Source: Chitinophaga pinensis (GTDB lineage Bacteria > Bacteroidota > Bacteroidia > Flavobacteriales > Flavobacteriaceae). From it: a stretch of 64,000 bases of DNA. Below are positions 52,820 through 62,749 of this stretch, one piece after another; position 1 is the first letter of the stretch; each line of letters opens with the position of its first letter. Where the stretch lies: positions 31,713 to 95,712 of the forward strand of contig CAMCDQ010000002.1 in the NCBI GenBank assembly GCA_945873505.1. The letters run 5' to 3'. The position numbers and the translations under genes are program-made. The notes below the pieces were generated by a model that worked only from the letters and a program-made list of their open reading frames with translations, was not told where the DNA came from and did no database searches.

Positions 52820-53890
52820 TTACTTCTTTAAAAAAGCATTTAAAATATTTATATAAATTTCAATCCCATCTTTGATTTCAGACAGATATATGAATTCATT
52901 TGAAGTATGAGATCGCAATGAATTTCCCGGTCCTAACTTCAACGATTGACACTCCAAAACCGACTGGTCCGACAATGTTGGCGAGCCATACGTAGTTCTT
53001 CCCAATGCTATTCCCGCTTGAACCAACCCGTGATGTAAAGGGATAGATGAGGATTTCAAATTCATAGAACGTGGCTTTACCACAGCGTCAATATTTTGAT
53101 TTATAATGTCCATAATTTCTTGATTGGTGTATATTTCATTGACACGAATATCAACCACCAAATTACATTCTGACGGCACGACATTGTGCTGTTTCCCAGC
53201 GTTTATTTGCGTTACAGTGGCTTTCACAGGCCCTAATATATCTGAAATTTTGTTGAATTTAAAATTTTTAAACCAATCTAAAATTGCAATGGTTTTCATA
53301 ATTGGATTGTCTAAATTCTCGTGGGCGGCGTGACTTGCGGTTCCAAGCACTTGAATATCGAGCACCAACAATCCCTTTTCGGCTATAGCCAATTGCATTT
53401 GCGTAGGCTCACCAACGATAGCACAATCTATTTCAGGGAGGAATTTCAATACACTGTTAAGACCATTTTCACCACTACTTTCCTCCTCTGCAGAGGCAAC
53501 TATTACTATATTGTGCGATAAATTTTCGGCTTTGTACAAATACGTAAAGGCAGCGATTAAGGAAACCAAGCAACCTCCGGCATCATTACTGCCAAGTCCA
53601 AAAAGTTTATCGTCTTCAACAATTGCCGAAAACGGGTCAATAGTATATCCTTGATTTGGATTCACGGTATCGTGATGAGAATTTAATAAAAGGGTAGGTT
53701 TTGATTTGTCGAAATGCAAATTATAAGCCCAAATATTATTGTTGTTTCGCTCGAAAGGGATTTCATTGTTTAAAAACCAAGCTTCAATTAATAGCGCCGT
53801 ATTCTCTTCTTCACTCGAAAAAGACGGTGTTTCAATAAGTTTTTTTAATAACTCAATTGCCTCTATTGTAATATGTTCTATTGATTTCAT
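52820..53890 (-). CDS. M20 deacylase, acyl-ornithine/citrulline (ArgE-like)
   Basis: 356 residues. Zinc motifs LLLNSHHDTVNP, GLGSNDAGGCLVS and SAEEESSGENG. In Bacteroidota arginine synthesis the acyl group is removed from acylcitrulline, matching the acyl-ornithine carbamoyltransferase in this operon, so this enzyme probably acts on the citrulline form. Five bases separate it from argB. Confidence 0.85.
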   Translation of the reverse strand: MKSIEHITIEAIELLKKLIETPSFSSEEENTALLIEAWFLNNEIPFERNNNNIWAYNLHFDKSKPTLLLNSHHDTVNPNQGYTIDPFSAIVEDDKLFGLGSNDAGGCLVSLIAAFTYLYKAENLSHNIVIVASAEEESSGENGLNSVLKFLPEIDCAIVGEPTQMQLAIAEKGLLVLDIQVLGTASHAAHENLDNPIMKTIAILDWFKNFKFNKISDILGPVKATVTQINAGKQHNVVPSECNLVVDIRVNEIYTNQEIMDIINQNIDAVVKPRSMNLKSSSIPLHHGLVQAGIALGRTTYGSPTLSDQSVLECQSLKLGPGNSLRSHTSNEFIYLSEIKDGIEIYINILNAFLKK

Positions 53891-53895
53891 TGAAT

Positions 53896-54681
53896 TTATA
53901 GTTTAATAGTAGTAAAAATTGAATTTCTATTTGAAAGCAACGATTGATTTCCAACAATTACCTTATCAACGCCCTTTTTTAAGGCATAAAAACAATTATC
54001 AATTTTTGGAATCATTCCAGAATGGATTGCTTTTTTTTCTAATAAATCGGCGTACTCTTGTTCGTTTATTTGCTGAATAACCGAATTTTCATCTTCTGAA
54101 TCTGCTAAAACTCCTTGTTTTTCAAAGCAATAAATAAGCGAAACTTCAAAAGTAGTACTCAAAGAAATTGCTATTTCACTTGCAATTGTATCGGCATTTG
54201 TATTTAGTAATTGTCCTTTATTATCATGCGTAATTGCACTAAAAACGGGAATTATTCCTATTGAAATCAATGAAATTAAAAGCTCAGAATTGACTTTTTT
54301 CACATCGCCAACATAACCATAATCAATGGTTGGATGGTTTCTTTTCTCGGATTGAATTAAATTCCCATCGGCACCAGAAAACCCAATCGCATTGCAATTG
54401 TACGCTTGTAATTTAGCCACTATATTTTTATTAATTGTGCCAGCATACGTCATTACAGCAACATCAAGCATTGGGGCATCTGTAATTCTTCGTCCGTCAA
54501 TTAATTGGGGCTTTAAACCGGTACTTTCTGCCATTTTTGTTGCCAATATTCCACCACCGTGCACGAGTATTTTATACCCTTCCATTCTAGAAAAATCCGA
54601 TAAAAACTGATTCAATTCAGACGGATTGTCAATTGTATTTCCTCCTATTTTTATGACTGTTAATAGTATTTTATCTTTCAT
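53896..54681 (-). CDS. argB: Acylglutamate kinase
   Basis: 261 residues, amino-acid-kinase fold: TVIKIGGNTID, YKILVHGGGILATKM, NTNADTIASEIAI and HSGMIPKIDNCFYALKKGV. It phosphorylates N-acetyl- or N-succinylglutamate. It overlaps the 3' end of the carbamoyltransferase gene by 11 bases, which suggests coupled translation. Confidence 0.92.
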   Translation of the reverse strand: MKDKILLTVIKIGGNTIDNPSELNQFLSDFSRMEGYKILVHGGGILATKMAESTGLKPQLIDGRRITDAPMLDVAVMTYAGTINKNIVAKLQAYNCNAIGFSGADGNLIQSEKRNHPTIDYGYVGDVKKVNSELLISLISIGIIPVFSAITHDNKGQLLNTNADTIASEIAISLSTTFEVSLIYCFEKQGVLADSEDENSVIQQINEQEYADLLEKKAIHSGMIPKIDNCFYALKKGVDKVIVGNQSLLSNRNSIFTTIKL

Positions 54682-55618
54682 CTTTAAGAATTTTTTGTAA
54701 TACTAATTGTACCGAATAGGTTCTGTTATTGGCCTGATTCATTACGATAGAATAGTCACTATCAATTACTTCATCAGTTACAATTACGTTTCTTCTAACG
54801 GGCAAACAATGCATGAATTTAGCGTTATTGGTCCGTTTCATTTTGTCGGCAGTCACCGTCCAGCTGGAATCTGAGTTGGTAATTTGTCCGTATTCATTAT
54901 AATTGCTCCAATTTTTAGCATAAATAAAATCGGCGTTTTCAAAAGCTTTGTCTTGGTTGTATTCTATTTTAGAATCCTTAGTGATTTCTGGGTTCAACTC
55001 ATATCCTTTTGGGTGTGTAATTACAAAATCGGCTTCTTGAAGTTGCATCATTTCCACAAAAGAATTCGGCACTGCTTGAGGCAACGCTTTTGGATGTGGC
55101 GCCCATGTTAATACTACTTTTGGTTTGTGATTTGGTTTGAATTCTTCCATCGTAATAGCATCAGTAAGAGCTTGTAACGGATGACCTGTCGCGCTTTCCA
55201 TATTGATTATTGGCACGGTTGCATATTTTAAAAAACCTGAAATCACGACCTCGGAATTGTCTTTTTCCTTATCAATTAATTCTGCAAAAGCACGAATTGC
55301 AATTACATCACAATATTGGGAAACGACTTCAGCAGCTTCTTTGATATGTTCCGATGCCCCTTGATTCATTATAGCACCGTCTTCAAATTCTAAGGTCCAT
55401 CCTTCGCTTGTAAAGTTCATGACCATGACATTCATTCCTAAATTCAAAGCTGCTTTTTGAGTACTCAAACGCGTTCTTAAACTTGGATTAAAAAACAACA
55501 TTCCTAGAGTTTTATTTTCCCCTAATTTTTTATTTTTTAATGGGTTTTCCTTTATTTTTAGGGCTTCAGAAACCCATTTATTCAAAGAATCAATGTCTTT
55601 TAAGGAGGTGAAATTCAT
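54671..55618 (-). CDS. N-acyl-ornithine carbamoyltransferase (succinyl type likely)
   Basis: 315 residues. FFNPSLRTRLSTQ is the carbamoyl-phosphate site, and HPLQALTDA and HCLPVRRN are the ornithine-side motifs. The EGWTLEFEDG and SEHIKEAAEV loop marks the acyl-ornithine group rather than ArgF. One residue in that loop decides acetyl (Glu) versus succinyl (Pro, with Ser or Val able to replace it) in published work; here Ser89 seems to align there, which favours succinylornithine. The alignment was done by eye. Confidence 0.85.
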   Translation of the reverse strand: MNFTSLKDIDSLNKWVSEALKIKENPLKNKKLGENKTLGMLFFNPSLRTRLSTQKAALNLGMNVMVMNFTSEGWTLEFEDGAIMNQGASEHIKEAAEVVSQYCDVIAIRAFAELIDKEKDNSEVVISGFLKYATVPIINMESATGHPLQALTDAITMEEFKPNHKPKVVLTWAPHPKALPQAVPNSFVEMMQLQEADFVITHPKGYELNPEITKDSKIEYNQDKAFENADFIYAKNWSNYNEYGQITNSDSSWTVTADKMKRTNNAKFMHCLPVRRNVIVTDEVIDSDYSIVMNQANNRTYSVQLVLQKILKDER

Positions 55619-55622
55619 AGTT

Positions 55623-56762
55623 TTATGCTTTTAATTCTTCTAAAGCTTCTTTCAAAACTTTAACAAAATGATTGATAGCTTCTTTTGTAATCGTTAGCGG
55701 CGGGAGAATTCGAAGAAGGTTTTTATTACTAGAATTTCCTGTAAATACGTGCTTTTCTATAATTAATTTTTTACGAAGTTCGTTTACATCAAAATCGAAT
55801 TCTAAACCCAACATTAATCCTTTTCCCTTTATTTTTTTGACATAAGGCATGTCTTTTATAACTTCCAAAAAGTGCTTGTAGATTTGCGTAGCATTTTCTT
55901 GTAACTTCTCGTTTTCGATAGTTTCTAAAACCGCTATTCCTGCGACACAAGACAAATGACTTCCTCCAAAAGTAGTCCCTAACAACCCATAACTCGCTTT
56001 GATTTTAGGCGATATTAAGATGCCGCCAATTGGAAAACCATTTCCCATTCCTTTTGCAATAGAGATAATATCCGGTTTTATATCGTGGTATTGATGTGCG
56101 AAAAACTTCCCGCTTCGTCCATACCCAGATTGAACCTCATCTAGAATCAAAACTACATTATGTTTGTTACAAGCTATTTCTAACGCTTGAAAAAAGTCAG
56201 ATGTTCCTTCGTCCAATCCGCCAACTCCTTGAATTCCTTCTATTATTACACAACAAACATCTCCTTTTTCGAGTTCACTTTCTACTAATTCTATAGTATT
56301 TAATGGCAAAAAAGTAACGCATTGTTGGGCGTTCATAGGAGCTACAATCTTCTTATTGTCTGTCGCTGCAACTGCTGCCGAAGTTCTTCCGTGAAAGGAA
56401 TTTTCAAAAGCTATAATTCGTGATTTCTCAGTATGAAAGGAGGCTAATTTTAATGCGTTTTCATTTGCTTCAGCACCAGAACTGCATAAAAACAAACTGT
56501 AATCTTCATATTCTGAAAGTGCTCCTAATTTTGTTGCCAATTCCACTTGAAGTGGATTTTGTATTGCATTGGAATAAAAACCAATTTTATCCAACTGATT
56601 TTTGAGTTTATCTACATATTTTGGATGGCTGTGGCCAATGGAAATTACTCCGTGACCGCTATATAAATCTAAATATTCAACTCCGTTTTCATCTGTAATA
56701 ATGCAGTCTAAAGCTTTTACAGGAGTAATTGAATACAATGGGTAAACGTCAAATAAATTCAT
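55623..56762 (-). CDS. argD: Acyl-ornithine aminotransferase
   Basis: 379 residues, class III PLP aminotransferase. The PLP lysine is in IISIAKGMGNGFPIGG, LILDEVQSGYGRSG precedes it, and GLLGTTFGGSHLSC follows. It converts acylglutamate semialdehyde to acylornithine. Lies four bases before the carbamoyltransferase gene. Confidence 0.92.
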   Translation of the reverse strand: MNLFDVYPLYSITPVKALDCIITDENGVEYLDLYSGHGVISIGHSHPKYVDKLKNQLDKIGFYSNAIQNPLQVELATKLGALSEYEDYSLFLCSSGAEANENALKLASFHTEKSRIIAFENSFHGRTSAAVAATDNKKIVAPMNAQQCVTFLPLNTIELVESELEKGDVCCVIIEGIQGVGGLDEGTSDFFQALEIACNKHNVVLILDEVQSGYGRSGKFFAHQYHDIKPDIISIAKGMGNGFPIGGILISPKIKASYGLLGTTFGGSHLSCVAGIAVLETIENEKLQENATQIYKHFLEVIKDMPYVKKIKGKGLMLGLEFDFDVNELRKKLIIEKHVFTGNSSNKNLLRILPPLTITKEAINHFVKVLKEALEELKA

Positions 56763-56781
56763 TTTTTGTATGTTTTATAAA

Positions 56782-57759
56782 TTAGAAACCACTCGATTTT
56801 AGTACTATTCCTTCTGTTTCATCAAATCCGAAAATCAAATTCATATTCTGTATTGCTTGTCCAGATGCGCCTTTCAAAAGATTATCAATTATAGAAGTGA
56901 TTAGAACATAATCGCCTTTTTTCTCAATGCTGATGATGCATTTATTGGTTTGAACGACTTGTTTCAAATTAATTTCCGAAGTCGTAATTACTACAAAAGG
57001 TTCGCTTTTATAAAATTCTTCAAAGATTTTCACGACTTGAACTAATGTCAACGCCGTTTTGGTATATAGCGTTGCAAAAATGCCTCTAGTAAAATCTCCA
57101 CGATTTGGAATTAGAAGTACTTCTTGGTCAAAATCCTGTTGAACTTCTGACAAACTTCTGTGAATTTCCCCTAAATGTTGGTGTTCAAAAGCTTTGTAAT
57201 GCGACATATTATTGTTTCTCCAACTGTTATGCGTTGTGGCAGTTGGTTGAACGCCAGCGCCTGTACTTCCTGTGGTTGCATTAATGTGAATGCTGCTGTG
57301 TAATTCATTTGCGGCGGCTAAAGGCAACAAAGCCAACTGAATTGCAGTTGCAAAACACCCTGGATTTGCAATACAATCTGCCGCTATAATTTTTGACTTA
57401 TTTAATTCAGGCAAACCATAAATGAAGGTTTTACCTTGAAAAATAGCATCTTCCAATACTCTAAAATCGTTTCCTAAATCGATTATCTTGGTATTTTTAT
57501 CGAATTGATTTTCACTTAAAAACGCCTTTGATTTCCCGTGACCCAAACATAAAAACACAAGATCTACTTTTGGATTTATTGTATTTGTAAATACAAGATT
57601 TGTATCGCCTAAAACATCTTGATGCACGCTTGCTATTGATTTTACAGCATTTGTTGTACTGTAAACAAAATCAATTGTAACTTTAGAATGGTGCAACAAC
57701 AACCGAATTAATTCACCTGCTGTATATCCAGAACCGCCAATTATTCCTATGTTAATCAT
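56782..57759 (-). CDS. argC: N-acyl-gamma-glutamyl-phosphate reductase
   Basis: 325 residues. NAD(P) motif IGIIGGSGYTAGELIRLL and the active-site Cys in ANPGCFATAIQLAL. HINATTGSTGAGVQPT is also typical. It overlaps argG by eight bases. Confidence 0.94.
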   Translation of the reverse strand: MINIGIIGGSGYTAGELIRLLLHHSKVTIDFVYSTTNAVKSIASVHQDVLGDTNLVFTNTINPKVDLVFLCLGHGKSKAFLSENQFDKNTKIIDLGNDFRVLEDAIFQGKTFIYGLPELNKSKIIAADCIANPGCFATAIQLALLPLAAANELHSSIHINATTGSTGAGVQPTATTHNSWRNNNMSHYKAFEHQHLGEIHRSLSEVQQDFDQEVLLIPNRGDFTRGIFATLYTKTALTLVQVVKIFEEFYKSEPFVVITTSEINLKQVVQTNKCIISIEKKGDYVLITSIIDNLLKGASGQAIQNMNLIFGFDETEGIVLKSSGF

Positions 57760-58942
57760 AATCTAAATGATTTATTTGTGTGTAAATATTTTGTGCATTT
57801 CCCATTATTTTTATAAATCCTTTGGCATCGTCTGCAGTCCAAGCATTGTTCATTTCTCCGTATTGCCCGAATTTAGAATTCATTAAATCGTGCTCTGATT
57901 CAATTCCGTCCAAAGAAAAATGATACGGTTGAAGCGTTACGGTTACTTTTCCAGTTACTGTTTTTTGCGTGTCAGTCAAAAACGTTTCTACATTTCGCAT
58001 TACAGGGTCTAAAAATTGTCCTTCGTGAAATAACATTCCGTACCAATTTCCTAACTGTTCTTTCCAATATTGTTGCCATTTTGACAACACATGTTTTTCT
58101 AGTAAATGGTGTGCTTTGATAATAATTAATGGTGCGGCAGCTTCAAAACCCACTCTTCCTTTTATCCCAATAATGGTATCGCCCACATGAATGTCTCTTC
58201 CAATGGCAAACGCACTTGCAATGGCATCCAATTTTTGAATATTTACAGACGGTTTATTATATTCATTATTTAAAGCTACAAACTCTCCATTTTTGAATTC
58301 TATAACTACTTTTTGAGGTGTCGTATTTTTCAATTGCGATGGAAAAGCTTCATCTGGTAAAGGAAGATTTGATGTTAAGGTTTCTTTTCCACCAACACTT
58401 GTTCCCCAAATTCCTTTATTGATTGAATATTGTGCTTTTTCCCAAGAATAGGAAACGCCGTTTTCTTGTAAAAAAGCAACCTCTTCTTGACGCGTGAGTT
58501 TTAAATCTCTAATTGGCGTAATGATTTCAATTTCTGGTGCTATTGTTTGAAATATCATATCAAAACGAATTTGGTCGTTTCCAGCACCCGTGCTTCCGTG
58601 CGCAATTGCTGTTGCACCTACTTTTTTAGCATATTTGATAACTTCTAAAGCCTGAAAAACACGTTCGGCACTCACTGACAAAGGATAGGTATTGTTTTTT
58701 AGAACATTTCCAAAAATCAAATACTTAATTGCCTTTTCATAATATTTATCAATAATATCAAGGTTGGTATGTTTAGAACTTCCTAATTCATAAGCTCTAT
58801 CTTGGGTAGCTTTTAGTTCCAAAGTAGAAAAACCACCTGTGTTTACAAGAACTGTATCTACCTCACATCCATTTTTTATTAAATATTTTAGGCAATAGGA
58901 AGTATCTAATCCGCCACTATAAGCCAATACTACTTTTTTCAT
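57752..58942 (-). CDS. argG: Argininosuccinate synthase
   Basis: 396 residues. P-loop AYSGGLDTSYCLKYL for ATP pyrophosphatase chemistry, then AHGSTGAGNDQIRFD and GIWGTSVGGKE. Joins citrulline and aspartate. Gap of three bases to the preceding GNAT gene; one operon. Confidence 0.95.
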   Translation of the reverse strand: MKKVVLAYSGGLDTSYCLKYLIKNGCEVDTVLVNTGGFSTLELKATQDRAYELGSSKHTNLDIIDKYYEKAIKYLIFGNVLKNNTYPLSVSAERVFQALEVIKYAKKVGATAIAHGSTGAGNDQIRFDMIFQTIAPEIEIITPIRDLKLTRQEEVAFLQENGVSYSWEKAQYSINKGIWGTSVGGKETLTSNLPLPDEAFPSQLKNTTPQKVVIEFKNGEFVALNNEYNKPSVNIQKLDAIASAFAIGRDIHVGDTIIGIKGRVGFEAAAPLIIIKAHHLLEKHVLSKWQQYWKEQLGNWYGMLFHEGQFLDPVMRNVETFLTDTQKTVTGKVTVTLQPYHFSLDGIESEHDLMNSKFGQYGEMNNAWTADDAKGFIKIMGNAQNIYTQINHLDYD

Positions 58943-58945
58943 TTT

Positions 58946-59563
58946 TTATTTTTTTAAGAAAAGTGCTTGTTTAATTGATTTTAATCTGTTGAGAACTTTA
59001 AGGTTAAAAGGATGTTTTTGAACCGTATTTGGTTTTTCTTTTCCGTCATACAACATTCCTGTACACAAACACATTTTGTTTTCTTTACTTTTTAGAATTT
59101 CAAAATTGGTACATGTTTTACAACCTGACCAAAAACTTGGATCACTTGTTAATTCAGAAAACGGAACAGGCTTATAACCCAAATCGGAATTAATTTTCAT
59201 TACTGCCAGACCTGTAGTTATTCCAAAAATTTTAGCATCAGGATATTTTTTTAAGGAATAGTCAAAAATCTTGGACTTGATTTCTTTAGCCAATCCTAAA
59301 TTTCGATAATCGGGATGCACTATAAGTCCCGAATGGGCTACAAATTTTCCGTGTTGCCAACTTTCGATATAACAAAAGCCAACAAATTTTTCATTGTCTA
59401 ATGCAATCATCGCATCGCCCGATTCCATCTTTTTCTGAATGTATTCGGGAGTTCGTTTTGCAATACCTGTACCTCGTAATTGAGCAGATTTTTCAATGGT
59501 ATCACAAATTTCTTGCGAATAGCAATAGTGCTTCTCTTGGGTTATTTCTATAGAGATATTCAT
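58946..59563 (-). CDS. GNAT acyltransferase, probable first enzyme of arginine operon
   Basis: 205 residues. GNAT core: VGFCYIESWQHG, SGLIVHPDYRNLGLAKEIKS (acetyl-CoA motif A) and SDLGYKPV. The C-terminus holds four cysteines in C148-x2-C151 and C165-x-C167, a possible metal site. As no argA or argJ is in the operon, it is a good candidate for the acylglutamate synthase step (inference from position). Confidence 0.8.
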   Translation of the reverse strand: MNISIEITQEKHYCYSQEICDTIEKSAQLRGTGIAKRTPEYIQKKMESGDAMIALDNEKFVGFCYIESWQHGKFVAHSGLIVHPDYRNLGLAKEIKSKIFDYSLKKYPDAKIFGITTGLAVMKINSDLGYKPVPFSELTSDPSFWSGCKTCTNFEILKSKENKMCLCTGMLYDGKEKPNTVQKHPFNLKVLNRLKSIKQALFLKK

Positions 59564-59953
59564 TTCAAAAGTAGATTTTTTGATTTGTAGGTATAATTAG
59601 TTATTGTAAGAATGATAATTATTCTTGAAAGGATATAAAATCCAGAAAAATAAAATAATGATTTCAAAATGATAAAATAAAAATGAATAAAAAAACACTA
59701 AATATTGAACTATAGTTATAGTATCCGAACTCCGGGTGAAGCCATGGGTGTATTTTTCCGAGAAAATGAAGTTATATGTAAACTCGCTTTATTCATGGTG
59801 CAATACTACATAATTTTATAGGTATTGACATTCTTTTTTAAAGATAAAATTTCACTTTTACGAATATTTCCTTTTTAAACCCTAAAATAAATTATAATTG
59901 CATTTTTAAGGGTTGATTTTTAACAATTTCAAATTTACAACACATTAAATAAA
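59564..59953. other. Intergenic stretch before arg operon
   Basis: No gene is supported. A consensus-looking TACTTTTG on the minus strand (59566-59573) is too close to the ATG to serve it. A GC-rich segment around 59727-59762 (CCGGGTGAAGCCATGG) stands out in the AT-rich surroundings without a recognised function. Confidence 0.5.
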
Positions 59954-59954
59954 A

Positions 59955-59989
59955 TAAAAAAGCCTAACAGATTGAAATCTATTAGACTT
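59955..59989 (-). terminator. Terminator of fumarylacetoacetase gene
   Basis: Minus strand AAGTCTAATAGATT / AATCTGTTAGGCTT with G-T pairs and a T run. Confidence 0.8.
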
Positions 59990-60008
59990 AAATTGTATGA
60001 TTATAAAA

Positions 60009-61292
60009 TTAATTTCTAACGAATGGTGGTAATAACTTGCTTGAAACTTCTCCAAAACCAATTCTTACATTGCTGTTTTGACAAAATCCTTTCATAATTA
60101 CGGTGTCATAATCGTTGATGAATTTACGTTCTGTTCCATCTTTTAAAACAATTGGATTTTTTCCTCCCCAAGTTAGTTCTAACATCGACCCAAAACTGTC
60201 TGGTGTTGGTCCCGAAATAGTTCCTGAACCCATCATATCGCCTGAATTTACTCGACAACCATTGGAAGTATGGTGCGCTAATTGTTGGCTCATTGTCCAA
60301 TACATATATTTGAAATTAGTTTTAGAAACTACGGTTGCATCACTATTTTCAGGCTGAATTGCAACTTCTAAATTAATATCAAAGGAATGTTTTCCTTTTT
60401 GTTGTAAATATGGAAGTGGCGTTGGCTCTTGTTTTGTACTTTTAGTTCTAAAAGGTTTTAAAGCATCCATTGTTACAATCCAAGGTGAAATTGAGGAAGC
60501 AAAATTTTTAGCTAAAAAGGGACCAAGTGGCACATATTCCCATTTTTGAATGTCACGAGCGCTCCAGTCATTTAACAAAACCATTCCGAAAATATATTCT
60601 TCGGCTTCGTGAATTGGGATGTTTTCACCCATAATATTAACGTCTGTTGTAATAAAAGCCGTTTCCAATTCAAAATCTATCAATCTTGAAGGTCCGAAAA
60701 CAGGAGAAGTTTCGCCTAAAGGTAATGTTTGACCCATTGGTCGGTGCACCGAAATCCCAGAAGGAATAATCGTAGAACTTCGTCCGTGGTATCCAACTGG
60801 AATATGAAGCCAATTGGGCAACAACGCATTTTCGGGATCACGAAACATCTTTCCTACGTTGGTAGCATGTTCTTTACTAGAATAAAAATCAGTATAATCT
60901 CCAATTAATACTGGAAGTTGCATTTCGACTTCATCTATATTAAATATAACTATTTTCCTATGTTCTGTATTGTCTTGTAATTTTGGGTTTTTAGCATCAA
61001 AAATATCGGCAATTCTATTTCGAACTAGTCGCCATGTTTTTTGTCCATCTGAAATAAAATCATTCAAAGTGTCTTGCATGAACATATCGTCTGTCAATTC
61101 AATGTCTTCGAAATAGTTCAATTGCTGTAATGCGCCTAGGTCAATGGCGAAATTTCCAATTCTAGTTCCAACAGTAACCACATTTTCGCGAGTTAAAAAA
61201 ACTCCAAAAGGAATATTTTGAATTGGAAAATCACTTTCCTTGGAAACTTCTATCCAAGATTTTCTATTAGGTTCATTTGCTGTTATTGGCAT
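60009..61292 (-). CDS. fahA: Fumarylacetoacetase
   Basis: 427 residues, last step of tyrosine degradation to fumarate and acetoacetate. FAH-family signatures: PVGYHGRSSTIIPSG, metal ligands in DFELETAF, VLLNDWSARDIQKWEYVPLGPFLAKN and NSGDMMGSGTISG. The full-length N-terminal domain is present. Divergent from glyA. Confidence 0.93.
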   Translation of the reverse strand: MPITANEPNRKSWIEVSKESDFPIQNIPFGVFLTRENVVTVGTRIGNFAIDLGALQQLNYFEDIELTDDMFMQDTLNDFISDGQKTWRLVRNRIADIFDAKNPKLQDNTEHRKIVIFNIDEVEMQLPVLIGDYTDFYSSKEHATNVGKMFRDPENALLPNWLHIPVGYHGRSSTIIPSGISVHRPMGQTLPLGETSPVFGPSRLIDFELETAFITTDVNIMGENIPIHEAEEYIFGMVLLNDWSARDIQKWEYVPLGPFLAKNFASSISPWIVTMDALKPFRTKSTKQEPTPLPYLQQKGKHSFDINLEVAIQPENSDATVVSKTNFKYMYWTMSQQLAHHTSNGCRVNSGDMMGSGTISGPTPDSFGSMLELTWGGKNPIVLKDGTERKFINDYDTVIMKGFCQNSNVRIGFGEVSSKLLPPFVRN

Positions 61293-61326
61293 TTTTATGT
61301 TAATTAGTTTGTTGAAAAATATGTAC

Positions 61327-61357
61327 CAAATATATCATAAACTAAAATTTATACAAA
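61327..61357 (-). promoter_or_regulatory. fahA promoter
   Basis: Minus strand TTTG (61357-61354), 19 bases, TATATTTG (61334-61327); 34 bases to the ATG. Confidence 0.75.
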
Positions 61358-61368
61358 CCTTTTTTTTG

Positions 61369-61376
61369 TAAATTTG
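61369..61376 (+). promoter_or_regulatory. -7 box TAAATTTG for glyA
   Basis: Consensus -7 box 25 bases before the glyA ATG. Confidence 0.55.
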
Positions 61377-61401
61377 CATAAAAATTAACATATACAACAA
61401 A

Positions 61402-62676
61402 ATGCTACACGACAACCAAATTTTCGACCTTATTTTAGAAGAACAAGACAGACAAATTCACGGAATTGAGCTTATTGCCTCAGAGAATTTTGTAAGCGAC
61501 CAAGTTATGGAAGCTGCAGGTTCTTGTTTAACCAATAAATATGCCGAAGGATACCCTGGTAAAAGATATTACGGAGGTTGTGAAGTAGTTGATATTGTGG
61601 AGCAAATTGCTATTGATAGAGCAAAAGAACTTTTTGGTGCTGAATATGCAAATGTGCAGCCACACTCTGGTTCTCAAGCAAACACAGCTGTTTATCACGC
61701 ATGTTTGAAACCTGGGGATAAAATTTTAGGTTTTGATTTATCTCACGGTGGACATTTAACGCACGGTTCTCCTGTAAATTTTTCGGGGCGTTTATATACC
61801 CCTTCTTTTTATGGTGTTGAAAAAGAAACGGGTCGTTTTGATTATGATAAAATTCAAGAAATTGCAATTAAAGAGCAACCAAAACTAATTATTGCAGGAG
61901 CATCAGCTTATTGTCGTGATATGGATTTTGAGCGTTTCAGAGTAATTGCAGATAGCGTTGGAGCTATATTATTAGCTGATATTTCACATCCTTCTGGATT
62001 AATTGCAAAAGGATTGATGAATGATCCAATTCCTCATTGTCATATTGTGACCACAACTACTCATAAAACCTTGCGAGGCCCAAGAGGTGGATTGATTATG
62101 ATGGGGAAAGATTTTGAAAATCCATTTGGATTAACTACACCAAAAGGCGAAATTAGAATGATGTCTTCCTTATTAGATTTAGCTGTGTTTCCTGGAAATC
62201 AAGGGGGTCCTTTGATGCATATTATTGCTGCAAAAGCAGTTGCATTTGGTGAAGCATTGACAGATGAATTTTTCAGATATACACTTCAAGTTCAAAAAAA
62301 TGCACAAGCAATGGCGGAAGCATTTATGAAAAGAGGTTACGATTTAATTTCTGGAGGAACTGACAATCACATGATGTTAATTGACTTAAGAAATAAAAAT
62401 ATTACTGGAAAGGATGCTGAAAACGCATTGGTAAAAGCCGAAATTACTGTAAATAAAAATATGGTTCCATTTGATGATAAATCACCATTTGTAACTTCAG
62501 GAATTCGTGTGGGAACACCCGCAATTACTACTCGTGGATTGGTAGAAAGTGATATGGAAACGATTGTTGAATTAATTGACAGAGTTTTGATGAACCACAC
62601 TGACGAAGCTGTAATTGAGCAAGTTGCAGACGAAGTTAATGAAATGATGGGCGAAAGAGCGATGTTCGTTTTCTAA
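61402..62676 (+). CDS. glyA: Serine hydroxymethyltransferase
   Basis: 424 residues, PLP enzyme converting serine and tetrahydrofolate to glycine and methylene-[15 protein letters not shown] at the start, [18 protein letters not shown] lysine in [14 protein letters not shown], and [13 protein letters not shown] near the end. Followed by a near-perfect inverted repeat before miaE. Confidence 0.96.
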   Translation: MLHDNQIFDLILEEQDRQIHGIELIASENFVSDQVMEAAGSCLTNKYAEGYPGKRYYGGCEVVDIVEQIAIDRAKELFGAEYANVQPHSGSQANTAVYHACLKPGDKILGFDLSHGGHLTHGSPVNFSGRLYTPSFYGVEKETGRFDYDKIQEIAIKEQPKLIIAGASAYCRDMDFERFRVIADSVGAILLADISHPSGLIAKGLMNDPIPHCHIVTTTTHKTLRGPRGGLIMMGKDFENPFGLTTPKGEIRMMSSLLDLAVFPGNQGGPLMHIIAAKAVAFGEALTDEFFRYTLQVQKNAQAMAEAFMKRGYDLISGGTDNHMMLIDLRNKNITGKDAENALVKAEITVNKNMVPFDDKSPFVTSGIRVGTPAITTRGLVESDMETIVELIDRVLMNHTDEAVIEQVADEVNEMMGERAMFVF

Positions 62677-62687
62677 AAAAAGAGTGC

Positions 62688-62735
62688 AGTTTAAGGTTTA
62701 AAGTTATAGCAATTTTAAACTTTGAACCTTAAACT
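62688..62735. terminator. Long inverted repeat between glyA and miaE
   Basis: An 18-bp stem (AGTTTAAGGTTTAAAGTT with one mismatch) around a 12-base loop. It may act as a terminator or processing hairpin; there is no strong T run. Confidence 0.6.
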
Positions 62736-62749
62736 TTAAACTAAAATAT

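Noticed and set aside
59566..59573. Leaderless promoter of the arg operon (TACTTTTG)
   Set aside because: It ends two bases before the ATG, so transcription would begin at or after the start codon; there is also no -33 element.
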